From positions 47,058 to 111,057 of the forward strand of contig CBFICR010000003.1 of NCBI GenBank assembly GCA_965661105.1: a stretch of DNA of 64,000 nt, read 5' to 3'. The notes under the pieces were generated by a model. That model was not told the DNA's origin. It saw only the letters and a program-made list of their open reading frames with translations, and searched no databases. A program made the position numbers and the translations under genes. This document shows positions 26,118 to 34,719 of this stretch, piece by piece (the stretch's first letter is position 1; the number at the start of each line of letters is the position of its first letter). Origin of the DNA: Eutrophocola sp965661105 (GTDB taxonomy: Bacteria > Pseudomonadota > Gammaproteobacteria > Pseudomonadales > Pseudohongiellaceae).

Positions 26118-27332
26118 TTAAAGAAGGCCGTTAAAGGGAATAAATTTCAGGCACTGCCCCGCGGCAACGGTTTCACCGAGGGGAATTTCAGCCAGCCCAT
26201 CTGCCCAGGACAGGGAGGTCATGATACTGGAGCCCTGATTGCCAAACGCCTCCAGCACCTGCTCACCCTTTGCATTGGTTTGCAGCCTGACACGCACGAA
26301 TTCCAGCCGGCTGTTCGCAGAAGCCAGAGAGAACCCGGATTTAACCTGAAGTGATGGTGGTGCCAGCATCCTGCAACCCTGGATTTTTAGCAGGTAAGGC
26401 CTGACCAGCATGGAAAAGGTTACGAACACCGCAACCGGATTCCCTGGCAAACCAAAAAATGGAACCCCTGCAACCCTGCCAAAGGAAAAGGGCTTGCCCG
26501 GTTTTATGGCAAGCTTCCATAAGCCCAATTCCCCCAGATTTTCCACCGCCTGGCGCACATGATCCTCGTCCCCCACGGATACGCCGCCGGTAGAAATAAT
26601 ACAGTCGCTATCGCTTGCCGCTGATTTCAGGGCCGCCTCGGTACTCGCCAGAGAATCTTCGACGATACCCTTCCTGATAACCTGCATGCCCATCCCTGTG
26701 AGCAGGCCTTCAAGGGTAAAACTGTTGGAATCATAAATCTGTCCAGGACCCAGCGGCTGGCCCGGTGCAATCACTTCGTCACCGGTATTGATAATCGCCA
26801 CGCGCAATGGACGCTTTACCAATACGCTGGCAATACCCAGTGAAGCAAGCATGCCAAGATCCTGCGCGCGCAGCTGATGACCTCGACACAACACTTCACT
26901 GCCCTTTTCTATATCATGACCCTGCAAACGAATATTCTCGCCTTTGGCAGGTTTTTCCATGATCGTCACCTGGCCATTTTCTGCGCGCGTGTTTTCCTGA
27001 ATAACGACAGCATCAGCCCCTTGTGGAATCTTGCCGCCGGTAAAAATTCGAGCCGCAGTGCCCGACTGCAGGGAGGCGCCCACATGGCCGGCAGCGATAG
27101 TCTGGGATACCGGCAGAGTAACTCCCGGCTTATCAATATCAGCAGTATTGATGGCATATCCATCCATGGCACTGTTATCAAAATCCGGTACATCAATAGC
27201 AGCTTGCTGAGAGTCCGCCAGCACACAACCCAGCGCCTGTGGCAAGGCCACAGAGATGACATCCGGATTTTCTTCAGCAACAGACATCAAAAAATCAAGG
27301 GCTTTGTCGATAGGAGTCAAGGCGGAAGACAT
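26118..27332 (-). CDS. moeA: Molybdopterin molybdenumtransferase MoeA
   Basis: A 404-residue protein of usual MoeA length. Motifs include DNSAMDGYA (domain I/III hinge), GTAARIFTGGKIPQGADAVV, the MoaB-like domain segments VAIINTGDEV and IISTGGVSVGDEDH, and KPGKPFSFG...GLPGNPVAV. MoeA inserts molybdate into adenylylated molybdopterin. Of two in-frame ATGs, 27332 is chosen because CAGGA stands 8 bases before it, whereas the ATG at 27341 overlaps that site. The lipoprotein gene follows 8 bp later. A molybdenum hydroxylase (38662-40827) that needs this cofactor lies in the same window. Confidence 0.95.
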   Translation of the reverse strand: MSSALTPIDKALDFLMSVAEENPDVISVALPQALGCVLADSQQAAIDVPDFDNSAMDGYAINTADIDKPGVTLPVSQTIAAGHVGASLQSGTAARIFTGGKIPQGADAVVIQENTRAENGQVTIMEKPAKGENIRLQGHDIEKGSEVLCRGHQLRAQDLGMLASLGIASVLVKRPLRVAIINTGDEVIAPGQPLGPGQIYDSNSFTLEGLLTGMGMQVIRKGIVEDSLASTEAALKSAASDSDCIISTGGVSVGDEDHVRQAVENLGELGLWKLAIKPGKPFSFGRVAGVPFFGLPGNPVAVFVTFSMLVRPYLLKIQGCRMLAPPSLQVKSGFSLASANSRLEFVRVRLQTNAKGEQVLEAFGNQGSSIMTSLSWADGLAEIPLGETVAAGQCLKFIPFNGLL

Positions 27333-27422
27333 AAAATACATCCTGAAAACGAGACCGTTATTCTACAACGGTCGCCGGGGGCAAGTCACAAGTTACCAGT
27401 CTCAAGTCTCAAGCCTCAAGCA

Positions 27423-27472
27423 GGCGACCAAAGGTCGCCCCGTCGGATGGCGCTGCGCTTATCCGACCTACA
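27423..27472. repeat. Hairpin plus REP-like palindrome, copy 2
   Basis: A perfect 7-bp hairpin GGCGACC-AAA-GGTCGCC (27423-27439) is followed at once by GTCGGATGGCGC-TG-CGCTTATCCGAC and CTACA (27442-27472). The second part matches the REP-like copies at 20526 and 59145. Confidence 0.75.
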
Positions 27473-27573
27473 GAAAACCATTGAAGCCTGAAAGAGGGGT
27501 TGCTTGCCTCTTGCCTCTTGTCTCTTGCCTCTTAATTTTCCTGCTTTTGCTGACACCTACCTGCACCGCCCAC

Positions 27574-27645
27574 CTTTATCCTTTTTCCTTTTTCTTTTAT
27601 CTTTTCTTGCTTGCCTCTTGTCTCTTATCTCTTATCTCTATTTTT
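27574..27645. repeat. Pyrimidine-tract repeat, copy 1
   Basis: A strand-biased tract built from CCTTTTTC, TTTTATC and CTCTTATC words, nearly free of purines on the plus strand. Related tracts occur at 33371, 54475 and 61503-61594, always between genes. Confidence 0.55.
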
Positions 27646-27685
27646 CATGTAAAATGCCCGCCTCATTTCCCCAGGCTTGTCATCC

Positions 27686-28432
27686 GTGAGTGATTATTTA
27701 ATCTTCCTCGTCCCCGCCATCTGCTTTGCGGGGGCTTACTTGTCCACCGTCGCCGGTATGGGCGGTGGGCTGTTGATTCTGGCAACCTGCTCCCAAATCA
27801 TGCCCATTGGCATCGTAATTCCATTGAACGGTGTCTTTGTGTTTGCCGGTCAGGTGACACGCACACTTCAGTTTCATCGCCACATTGCCTGGCATATCAC
27901 CCTGCCCTTTATTCCCGGCTCCGTGATCGGCGCGTTGCTGGGAACATTGATTTATTTCAGCCTGCCCGAAATCGCCATCGCACTGATGCTTGGTACTGTC
28001 ATGCTCTGGTTCAGCTGGGTGCCGAGCAGCAAGGGCTCGAGGATGTTGGCTGACAAAATTCCCCAGCCTTATTTCTGGATCGGCATTATCCACACTTTTT
28101 TGTCGACAGTTTCAGGTGCCGGCGGCTTACTGCAGTCGCTGATGGTTAACAGTAAATTGCCCAAGGAAAGCATTGTCGCCACCATTGCCGGCACCTTACT
28201 GGCAATGTCAGTATTCAAAACGGTGGGGTATTTTCTTGCCGGCTTTGATTACCTGACATGGCTGCCAGTCATACTGCTTTCATGGCTTACCGGGATTGCC
28301 GGCACAACAGTGGGGAAGTATTCGCTGAATGTTATGCCGGATATTTTTTTTCGGCGCCTGATCAAGGCTATGGTGACTATTTTTGCTTTGCGGCTTTTTT
28401 GGCGGGCGGCTTCGACTGCCTGGGGTTTTTAG
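27686..28432 (+). CDS. TauE/SafE-family sulfite exporter-like permease
   Basis: A 248-residue protein with about eight membrane helices. TauE/SafE features are an N-terminal glycine-rich helix GMGGGLLILATCSQIMPIG, GSVIGALLGTLIYFSLP in the first half and the repeated pattern VSGAGGLLQSLMVNSKLP in the second. Members export sulfite, sulfoacetate or similar anions; the substrate here is unknown. GTG 27686 is preferred over TTG 27677, which is only one base from the AGG. The last 56 bp are antisense to the end of the RmlD-like gene. Confidence 0.82.
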   Translation: MSDYLIFLVPAICFAGAYLSTVAGMGGGLLILATCSQIMPIGIVIPLNGVFVFAGQVTRTLQFHRHIAWHITLPFIPGSVIGALLGTLIYFSLPEIAIALMLGTVMLWFSWVPSSKGSRMLADKIPQPYFWIGIIHTFLSTVSGAGGLLQSLMVNSKLPKESIVATIAGTLLAMSVFKTVGYFLAGFDYLTWLPVILLSWLTGIAGTTVGKYSLNVMPDIFFRRLIKAMVTIFALRLFWRAASTAWGF

Positions 28433-29420
28433 CTGGGACTTTTTTGCGTTTTGCCCTGGTTGTTGTCCTGGTCTGACTTTCATTATCATTTACTAAAGTT
28501 GCACTATTTCCCTGCACCTCCGGTAACTCCCTTTTCACCCCATATATTTCTTCCAGCACCGCAGTAACACCAGCCCCGCGTGAATGCTGCTTGATACCAA
28601 AGGTACCCATAATCTTGCTGGCGTTGAGAGCAGAATTTCGAATATAGGGACGCTCCACCGGCAGTAATTCTATCTCCAGAGAAGGCAGTACTTTATCCAG
28701 TGCCTCATCCAGCCTGGCCGCTTCTTCCAGCACATGCAGCACAAACTGATCCTGATTAACGGGCTGCATGGCATTGTAATGATAGGTTCCCCATACTTCA
28801 GCATTACAATCCACCTGTTTGACAATACCCAAAATAACCCGCGCCGCATCACCTGCATGGGTCGGACTAAAACGATTGTCCACCACGCTGATCTTGCCAG
28901 CGTTTTTCTTGCAGGATTCGATCAGGTTGAGAAAATATTTATTACGATGTGCACTGAAAAGCCAGTCTGTGCGCAGGATAATGTGTTTCTGCGTTTCCTC
29001 TCTGAGGGTACGTTCTCCATACCATTTACTTTTGCCATAACTGCAAACCGGATTGGCTTCATCTTCCTCGTCATAGGTTTCTTTTTTCTGCCCGTCAAAG
29101 ACATAACTGGAGGAATGATGGATGATGGGAATATTAAGCTGCTTACAAACCCGCGCCAGTGCAACAACCCCATCGGTATTGATCAGGTCGCATCTTTTTG
29201 CCGCCTGGGGGTCAGTTTCCGCTTTTTGCAGATTTGAGTAGGTTGATACGTTAATCAGCTGAGTGGGATTAATTCGGCTGACCGCTTTTACCACGTCCTT
29301 GGGGTTTAGCACATCAACCTGATCAGTATCCAGAGCAGAAAACTTGATCTGTGCATGGGTCAATAGCCGGATCAGTTCCCGACCAAGCTGACTATTGGCG
29401 CCAAATACCAGTAAATTCAC
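28377..29420 (-). CDS. dTDP-4-dehydrorhamnose reductase (RmlD)-like short-chain dehydrogenase with Lys-rich tail
   Basis: A 347-residue extended SDR. The NAD(P)-binding glycine motif is GANSQLGRE at the N-terminus, with the active-site YGKSK (Tyr-x3-Lys) near residue 128 in PVCSYGKSKWYGE, and IIHHSSSYVFDG before it. The closest named family is RmlD, which reduces dTDP-4-keto-rhamnose, but no rmlA/B/C are nearby, so the substrate is unsure. From about residue 300 on, the protein has a basic, probably disordered tail rich in Lys, Pro and Ala (KRKKVPAKNPRQSKPPAKK). The 3' end overlaps the end of the convergent TauE-like gene by 56 bp, and most of the tail is coded there. Confidence 0.8.
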   Translation of the reverse strand: MNLLVFGANSQLGRELIRLLTHAQIKFSALDTDQVDVLNPKDVVKAVSRINPTQLINVSTYSNLQKAETDPQAAKRCDLINTDGVVALARVCKQLNIPIIHHSSSYVFDGQKKETYDEEDEANPVCSYGKSKWYGERTLREETQKHIILRTDWLFSAHRNKYFLNLIESCKKNAGKISVVDNRFSPTHAGDAARVILGIVKQVDCNAEVWGTYHYNAMQPVNQDQFVLHVLEEAARLDEALDKVLPSLEIELLPVERPYIRNSALNASKIMGTFGIKQHSRGAGVTAVLEEIYGVKRELPEVQGNSATLVNDNESQTRTTTRAKRKKVPAKNPRQSKPPAKKAAKQK

Positions 29421-29666
29421 GACTTATCAAAATCCTTGAAATGAATAGTGCGATAGCTTACCGGAGTTTCCCCGCAACAGGGAATTATCCGGCTGCCCCT
29501 GTAAAAGCCCTTGCAGAGATTTAGCTGAATGTTGAATTCCCGCCTGGCAACAGAGCCAGGGCTAATCCCTGAGCAATGAGAGAAAAGGCAATCAAGGATC
29601 CGCAAATGGAACAATAAAAAGGACAGCAGGAAATGAATCAGTGCGTTCAGGCCTGAGTCGATATTC

Positions 29667-30164
29667 CTAGAAAGGAATATCGTCGTCAAAGCTATCCATA
29701 TCAGCAGGGGCCTGCTGTGGTGCAGATCCGCCACCTGATGACGAATGAGAGGGAGATTGCGAAGGCGCTTGAGAGGAACCTGAAGGCTGGGCCTGATACC
29801 CCCCCCCACCAGCGCCGGAATTTCCACCCCGACTATCCAGCATCTGCATTTCATTGGCAATAATATCTGTGGCGTAACGTTTGATCCCATCCTGTTCCCA
29901 GGAGCGGGTCTGCAGTCGGCCTTCTACATACAGTTTCGAGCCCTTGCGCACGTATTCCGCAACAATTTCGGCCAGGCGCTGATAAAAAGTGATTCTGTGC
30001 CATTCAGTGCGTTCCTGTTGCTCACCGCTGTTTTTGTCTTTCCAGGTCTCACTTGTGGCCAGGGTAATATTAGTGACGGCATTGCCGTTGGGCATATAAC
30101 GTGTTTCCGGGTCTCCCCCGACATTACCGACCAGAATGACTTTATTGATACCTCTACTCGCCAC
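29667..30164 (-). CDS. ssb: Single-stranded DNA-binding protein
   Basis: A 165-residue SSB. The OB fold opens MASRGINKVILVGNVGGDPETRY and includes TEWHRITFYQRLAEIVAEYVRKG and GRLQTRSWEQDG. A flexible Gly/Ser/Gln/Pro linker (about residues 112-155) leads to the acidic tip DDDIPF that binds partner proteins. It coats single-stranded DNA in replication and repair. It is divergent from uvrA, the standard gammaproteobacterial arrangement. I could not see a LexA box in the 237-bp shared promoter region. The last codons form an 8-bp inverted repeat with downstream sequence (29660-29681). Confidence 0.97.
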   Translation of the reverse strand: MASRGINKVILVGNVGGDPETRYMPNGNAVTNITLATSETWKDKNSGEQQERTEWHRITFYQRLAEIVAEYVRKGSKLYVEGRLQTRSWEQDGIKRYATDIIANEMQMLDSRGGNSGAGGGGYQAQPSGSSQAPSQSPSHSSSGGGSAPQQAPADMDSFDDDIPF

Positions 30165-30401
30165 AACACCCTCCAGAAAATAAATAATAATTTATAACAA
30201 CAAGTCTAGCATGCTTCTGAAAAAATTCGATCATAAATAGCTTTCCGGAGTATAATTGCCGGTTTGATTTTTCCTTTCATCCAGGGAATCTCTTATTAAA
30301 ACATCCAATACCGCTTGCAAGCCGAACAAGTAACACAAACAACTACTTACTATTTAACCAAGACAGACAATAAGGATTAAAAGGTACCCACTATCAGCCA
30401 C

Positions 30402-33266
30402 ATGGATAACATCATCGTCAGGGGGGCTCGCACCCATAACCTGAAAAATATTGACCTGACCATCCCCAGGGACAAACTCGTCGTCATCACCGGTATCTCA
30501 GGCTCGGGCAAATCTTCTCTCGCTTTTGACACCCTTTACGCTGAAGGCCAGCGCCGCTATGTGGAATCCCTGTCCACCTATGCCAGGCAATTCCTTTCGA
30601 TGATGGACAAACCGGATATGGATCAGATCTCCGGGCTGTCCCCGGCGATCTCCATCGAGCAGAAGTCCACCTCCCACAATCCCCGCTCTACCGTGGGCAC
30701 AATCACCGAGATCTATGACTATCTGAGACTATTATTCGCCAGGGTTGGCGATCCCTATTGCCCTGATCACCATAAAAAACTCGAAGCCCAAACCGTCAGC
30801 CAGATGGTGGATCAGGTCCTGGCTCTCCCGGAAGGCAGCCGTATCATGTTGCTCGCGCCTATTGTTCGGGAACGCAAGGGCGAGCATGTACATGTCTTTA
30901 ATGAACTCAAGACCAGTGGTTTCATCAGGGCCCGCGTCAACGGCATCGTCACCGAGCTGGAATACCCGCCGGCACTGGATAAAAACAAGAAACACACCAT
31001 TGAGGCGGTGATAGACCGCTTCAAGGTAAAACCCGATATGGAACAACGTCTGGCGGAGTCCTTTGAAACGGCGCTGCAAATTGCCAGCGGCATTGCCATT
31101 GCCAGCTTTATGGATGACGACGCTGAAGACGAGAAAAGCAAGGGCAATAAGGGCGCAAAAAAACCCGCTGATCTGGTTTTCTCTTCCCTGTTTGCCTGCC
31201 CCGTGTGTGGCCACAGCATTACCGAGCTGGAGCCCAGGCTGTTTTCCTTTAATAACCCGGCCGGCGCCTGTGAAACCTGTGACGGACTTGGCCTGAAACA
31301 GTTTTTTGATGAAAAAAGAGTGATTGTCGACGACAGTCTGAGTCTCGCCGAAGGCGCAATTCGACGCTGGGATCGCCGCAATATTTATTATTTCCAGTTA
31401 CTGTGTTCACTGGCTGAGCATTATGAATTTTCCCTGGAAACGCCATGGAAAAAGCTGCCAAAAAAATTCCAGAAAATCATTCTCCACGGCAGTGGCACCG
31501 AGAAAATCGATTTCACCTTTGTAAATGAACGCGGTGATAACTTTACCCGCAGTCATCCGTTCGAGGGCATATTACCGAACATGGAACGCCGCTACCGGGA
31601 AACCGACTCCAATACGGTGCGTGAAGAGTTCTCCAAATACCTGAGCTCGCAACATTGTCCGGACTGCCAGGGCACGCGCCTGCGACGGGATGCGCGCCAT
31701 GTCTTTATTGATAAACGCGCTTTACCCGAAATTACCGCAATGACCATCGCCGGGGCTGCTGCCTATTTCAACAGCCTGAAATTTCGTGGCAAGAAAGCCA
31801 GTATTGCGGAAAAGATTCTCAAGGAAATCGATGATCGACTGAGCTTTCTCATTGATGTGGGATTGAACTACCTGACCCTTAATCGTAGTGCGGATACCTT
31901 ATCCGGTGGCGAAGCCCAGCGCATTCGACTGGCCAGCCAGATCGGTGCCGGCCTGGTGGGCGTTATGTATATCCTGGATGAACCTTCCATTGGTTTGCAC
32001 CAGCGCGATAACGACCGCCTGTTAAAAACCCTCAAACATCTGCGTGATATTGGCAATACGGTGATCGTGGTAGAACATGATGAAGAAGCAATTTACACCG
32101 CAGATCATGTGATTGATATTGGTCCCGGAGCCGGTGTTCATGGCGGTGAAGTGGTTGCCCAGGGCACAGTGGAACAGATTATCATGAACAAGAATTCTCT
32201 TACCGGTCGCTATCTGTCCGGCAAGGAACGTATCGAGATTCCTGAGCAGCGCGTTGAAAACGACCCGAAAAAACAACTGGTGCTAAGTGGTGCCCGCGGC
32301 AACAACCTGAAAAATGTGACGCTGGAAATTCCCCTTGGTCTGATGACCTGTATCACCGGTGTCTCGGGTTCCGGAAAATCCACCCTGATCAACAATACCC
32401 TCTATCCACTGGCAGCGACCCTGCTTAATCGCGCATCAACACTGGATGCAGCCCCCTATGACAAGCTGGACGGCCTGCAGCAACTGGACAAGGTAGTGGA
32501 TATTGATCAAAGCCCCATCGGGCGCACGCCACGCTCCAACCCGGCTACCTATACCGGTATTTTTACCCCGGTGCGCGAGCTGTTTTCAGCCACCCAGGAA
32601 TCCCGTTCACGCGGCTACAAACCCGGACGTTTCAGTTTCAACGTCAAGGGCGGTCGTTGCGAAGCCTGTCAGGGTGACGGCCTGGTGAAAGTGGAAATGC
32701 ATTTCCTGCCGGATATCTATGTAATGTGTGATATCTGCAAAGGCAAACGCTATAACCGCGAAACCCTGGAAGTAAAATACAAGGGCAAGAATATTCATGA
32801 AGTCCTGGATATGACCATAGAAGATGCGCGCGAGTTTTTCGATCCGGTGCCGCAGATTGCGCGCAAACTGCAAACCCTGATAGAAGTCGGACTTTCCTAT
32901 ATTCGCCTTGGGCAGTCTGCCACCACCCTCTCCGGCGGCGAAGCCCAGCGCGTTAAACTGGCCAGGGAATTGTCCAAGCGCGATACTGGCCAAACCCTCT
33001 ACATACTCGATGAGCCTACCACCGGCTTGCACTTCCACGACATCAAACAACTGCTGAATGTACTCCATCGCCTGCGTGATCATGGCAACACCATTGTCGT
33101 TATCGAGCACAACCTTGATGTCATCAAAACCGCTGACTGGATTGTCGATCTTGGACCGGAAGGCGGTGACGAAGGGGGGCAGATCATTGCCACGGGCACC
33201 CCGGAGCAAGTGGCCAAAGTCAAAGCCAGCCACACCGGCCACTTCCTGAAAAAAACCCTGGCCTGA
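30402..33266 (+). CDS. uvrA: Excinuclease ABC subunit A
   Basis: A 954-residue UvrA of normal length. The N-terminal ABC half has Walker A GISGSGKSS (about residue 32) and zinc-finger cysteines CPVCG (about 264) with CETCDGLG (about 287). Signature LSGGEAQRIRLAS is near 500. The C-terminal half has Walker A GVSGSGKST (about 652), a second zinc finger CEACQGDG...CDICKG (about 752-778) and LSGGEAQRVKLAREL (about 843). It finds bulky DNA lesions with UvrB. A short acidic/Lys-rich insertion (DDDAEDEKSKGNKGAKK, about 237-255) precedes the first zinc finger. The gene stands alone on its strand; a strong hairpin follows 35 bp after the stop. Confidence 0.98.
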   Translation: MDNIIVRGARTHNLKNIDLTIPRDKLVVITGISGSGKSSLAFDTLYAEGQRRYVESLSTYARQFLSMMDKPDMDQISGLSPAISIEQKSTSHNPRSTVGTITEIYDYLRLLFARVGDPYCPDHHKKLEAQTVSQMVDQVLALPEGSRIMLLAPIVRERKGEHVHVFNELKTSGFIRARVNGIVTELEYPPALDKNKKHTIEAVIDRFKVKPDMEQRLAESFETALQIASGIAIASFMDDDAEDEKSKGNKGAKKPADLVFSSLFACPVCGHSITELEPRLFSFNNPAGACETCDGLGLKQFFDEKRVIVDDSLSLAEGAIRRWDRRNIYYFQLLCSLAEHYEFSLETPWKKLPKKFQKIILHGSGTEKIDFTFVNERGDNFTRSHPFEGILPNMERRYRETDSNTVREEFSKYLSSQHCPDCQGTRLRRDARHVFIDKRALPEITAMTIAGAAAYFNSLKFRGKKASIAEKILKEIDDRLSFLIDVGLNYLTLNRSADTLSGGEAQRIRLASQIGAGLVGVMYILDEPSIGLHQRDNDRLLKTLKHLRDIGNTVIVVEHDEEAIYTADHVIDIGPGAGVHGGEVVAQGTVEQIIMNKNSLTGRYLSGKERIEIPEQRVENDPKKQLVLSGARGNNLKNVTLEIPLGLMTCITGVSGSGKSTLINNTLYPLAATLLNRASTLDAAPYDKLDGLQQLDKVVDIDQSPIGRTPRSNPATYTGIFTPVRELFSATQESRSRGYKPGRFSFNVKGGRCEACQGDGLVKVEMHFLPDIYVMCDICKGKRYNRETLEVKYKGKNIHEVLDMTIEDAREFFDPVPQIARKLQTLIEVGLSYIRLGQSATTLSGGEAQRVKLARELSKRDTGQTLYILDEPTTGLHFHDIKQLLNVLHRLRDHGNTIVVIEHNLDVIKTADWIVDLGPEGGDEGGQIIATGTPEQVAKVKASHTGHFLKKTLA

Positions 33267-33300
33267 GCCAATATTTTCAACTTCAAGCCAGAATTATTGA

Positions 33301-33337
33301 CAGGATTTTTACCTCTCCCAGCGGGGTAAAAATCCTG
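33301..33337 (+). terminator. Perfect 13-bp hairpin after uvrA, no U-run
   Basis: CAGGATTTTTACC (33301-33313) pairs exactly with GGTAAAAATCCTG (33325-33337) around an 11-base loop. It sits 35 bp past the uvrA stop and could end the transcript or protect its 3' end, but no T-tract follows, so intrinsic termination is uncertain. Confidence 0.5.
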
Positions 33338-33370
33338 GTAAATAGCATAGCTCTTCGCTGGATGCAGAAT

Positions 33371-33407
33371 TTCCTTTTTCCTTTTTCCTTTTTTCTTTTT
33401 CTGTTTT
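33371..33407. repeat. Pyrimidine-tract repeat, copy 2
   Basis: A plus-strand pyrimidine run made of TTTCC/CCTTTTTT words, ending CTTTTTCTGTTTT. It is similar in word composition to tracts at 27574, 54475 and 61566 and lies in the gap between uvrA and the tandem secreted paralogues. Confidence 0.5.
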
Positions 33408-33477
33408 AAAAAACTGGACAATAACTGGAATATTTATTACAAAAGAGCCCGTAATTTAGTGGAAAAGGAATAATTTT

Positions 33478-34086
33478 ATGGAAAAGATTATCGTTTTATC
33501 ACGCCAGCTCCTGTCTATAGTGCTGTTGAGCAGCATTTCTCAGGTTGCCCTTGCACAGCCTGATTCATCTTCCAAACCAGATCAGCCCCTAGTCAATAAT
33601 TCAGCTGCCAACAAACCTGCAAGAGTCCGGGAGACAGAAGAAATCACAGTCACCGAACAATTGCCTTTGTATAGACTCAGGGAAATGACGATCGAGGCCG
33701 AAGACAAAGTCTATGACCTGTTCAATGAGCTGGTGGATGAAAAACGTTTCAGGATTACCTGCGGCACCAGGAATAGAATTAACTCCCGACTCAATTACCG
33801 GGAATGCAAACCTGAATTTGAACGTGAGGTCACCAGTGCTGAAGCACGGGATCATTTAGCCATGACCAGATCCATTATAGGAAGCCCTGGTGAACTGCCT
33901 GCAGGATCGATCTCCCTTGGTACCGCCGTGCCGCAGGAGTTTTCCATCCCCAAACAGCATAAAGAACTTCAGCAAAAAATGCAGACGCTGGCGCGAGAAA
34001 ACCCGGAATTCCTTGAGTCTCTTGTTGAATTTGTCGAAGCAAAACAGCGCATGGAAAATTATAAAGGTAGTGATGACAATGAATAA
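33478..34086 (+). CDS. Secreted protein of unknown family, tandem paralogue A
   Basis: A 202-residue protein with a signal peptide (about 1-29, ending VALAQP), then a Ser/Asn-rich linker. A conserved core follows: EEITVTEQ, LPLYRLREMTIEAEDKVYDLFNEL, RFRITC...YRECKPEF with a likely disulphide pair, and a helical C-terminus KQHKELQQKMQTLARENPEFLESL. The family occurs in marine gammaproteobacteria but has no function I know. EEITVTEQ resembles the N-terminal EEIVVT segment of TonB-dependent receptors, one of which lies next door. AAAAGGAA precedes the ATG. The second copy overlaps the 3' end by 14 bp. Confidence 0.75.
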   Translation: MEKIIVLSRQLLSIVLLSSISQVALAQPDSSSKPDQPLVNNSAANKPARVRETEEITVTEQLPLYRLREMTIEAEDKVYDLFNELVDEKRFRITCGTRNRINSRLNYRECKPEFEREVTSAEARDHLAMTRSIIGSPGELPAGSISLGTAVPQEFSIPKQHKELQQKMQTLARENPEFLESLVEFVEAKQRMENYKGSDDNE

Positions 34087-34699
34087 AAAAATCATCTGCT
34101 CGCTGGCATTAATTCTTTTGGTGCCTGCTATTAACCCCTTCGCGCTGGCGCAAGCTGATAGCTCCGGGGAGTCAGACTCCGCTCAGTCAACCATCAATAG
34201 TTCAGCACCTCTTAATTCTTCTAGAGAAAGAGCCACTGAAGCAATTATTGTCACCGAACAATTGCCTTTGTATAGGCTCAGGGAAATGACGATTGAGGCC
34301 GAAGACAAAGTCTATGACCTGTTTAATGAGCTGGTGGATGAAAAACGTTTCAGGATTACCTGCGGCACTGGGAAACGAAGCAATTCCCTGTTCAATTACC
34401 GGGAATGCAAACCGGAATTTGAACGCCGCGCCACCAGTGCCGAAGCCCAGGATCATATGGCCATGTTCAGAGCCACTTTGGGTAGCAGTCTCGATACAGG
34501 CGAACTCCCTGCTGGTTCTGTCTCTCTTGGTACAGCCGTGCCACAGGAGTTTTCCATCCCCAAACAACATAAAGAACTGCAGCAAAAAATGCAGACACTG
34601 GCCCGGGAAAACCCGGAATTTCTGGAGTCCCTTGTGGAGTTTGTTGAAGCAAAGCAGCGCCTGGAAAGCTATGAACGCCTTGACGACAGCGATCAATAA
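34073..34699 (+). CDS. Secreted protein of unknown family, tandem paralogue B
   Basis: A 208-residue protein, closely matching paralogue A over the core (VTEQLPLYRLREMTIEAED... and PQEFSIPKQHKELQQKMQ...) and differing in the signal peptide and Ser-rich linker. ATG 34073 is preferred to 34079 because AAAGG sits 5 bases before it; both lie inside the last codons of gene A, so translation is coupled. The long upstream in-frame extension to 33890 is inside gene A and is not used. Relative to A it has a four-residue insertion (SLDT region) before GELPAGS. The pair is a recent duplication, and its 3' end lies 20 bp from the end of the convergent copper receptor gene. Confidence 0.75.
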   Translation: MTMNKKIICSLALILLVPAINPFALAQADSSGESDSAQSTINSSAPLNSSRERATEAIIVTEQLPLYRLREMTIEAEDKVYDLFNELVDEKRFRITCGTGKRSNSLFNYRECKPEFERRATSAEAQDHMAMFRATLGSSLDTGELPAGSVSLGTAVPQEFSIPKQHKELQQKMQTLARENPEFLESLVEFVEAKQRLESYERLDDSDQ

Positions 34700-34719
34700 A
34701 TCCAGCCAGGCATTTTAGC

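Larger units (their letters stand above)
27333..27685. other. Repeat-rich intergenic region between moeA and the TauE-like gene
   Basis: No credible gene is seen in these 350 bp. It is a mosaic of short repeats: AAGTCTCAAGCCTCAAG-like direct repeats (27390-27420), a GGCGACC-AAA-GGTCGCC hairpin and a REP-like palindrome (27423-27471), two stretches of CTTGCCTCTTGTCTCTT (27503-27535 and 27607-27630) and a long pyrimidine tract. ORFs called here are low-complexity artefacts. Confidence 0.7.

Noticed and set aside
27256..27693. 145-residue plus-strand ORF over the moeA-TauE gap
   Set aside because: It runs through pyrimidine tracts and direct repeats, giving a low-complexity translation, and overlaps moeA in antisense.
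30165..30401. LexA box in the ssb-uvrA divergent region
   Set aside because: No CTG-N10-CAG match was seen, although this region carries one in E. coli.
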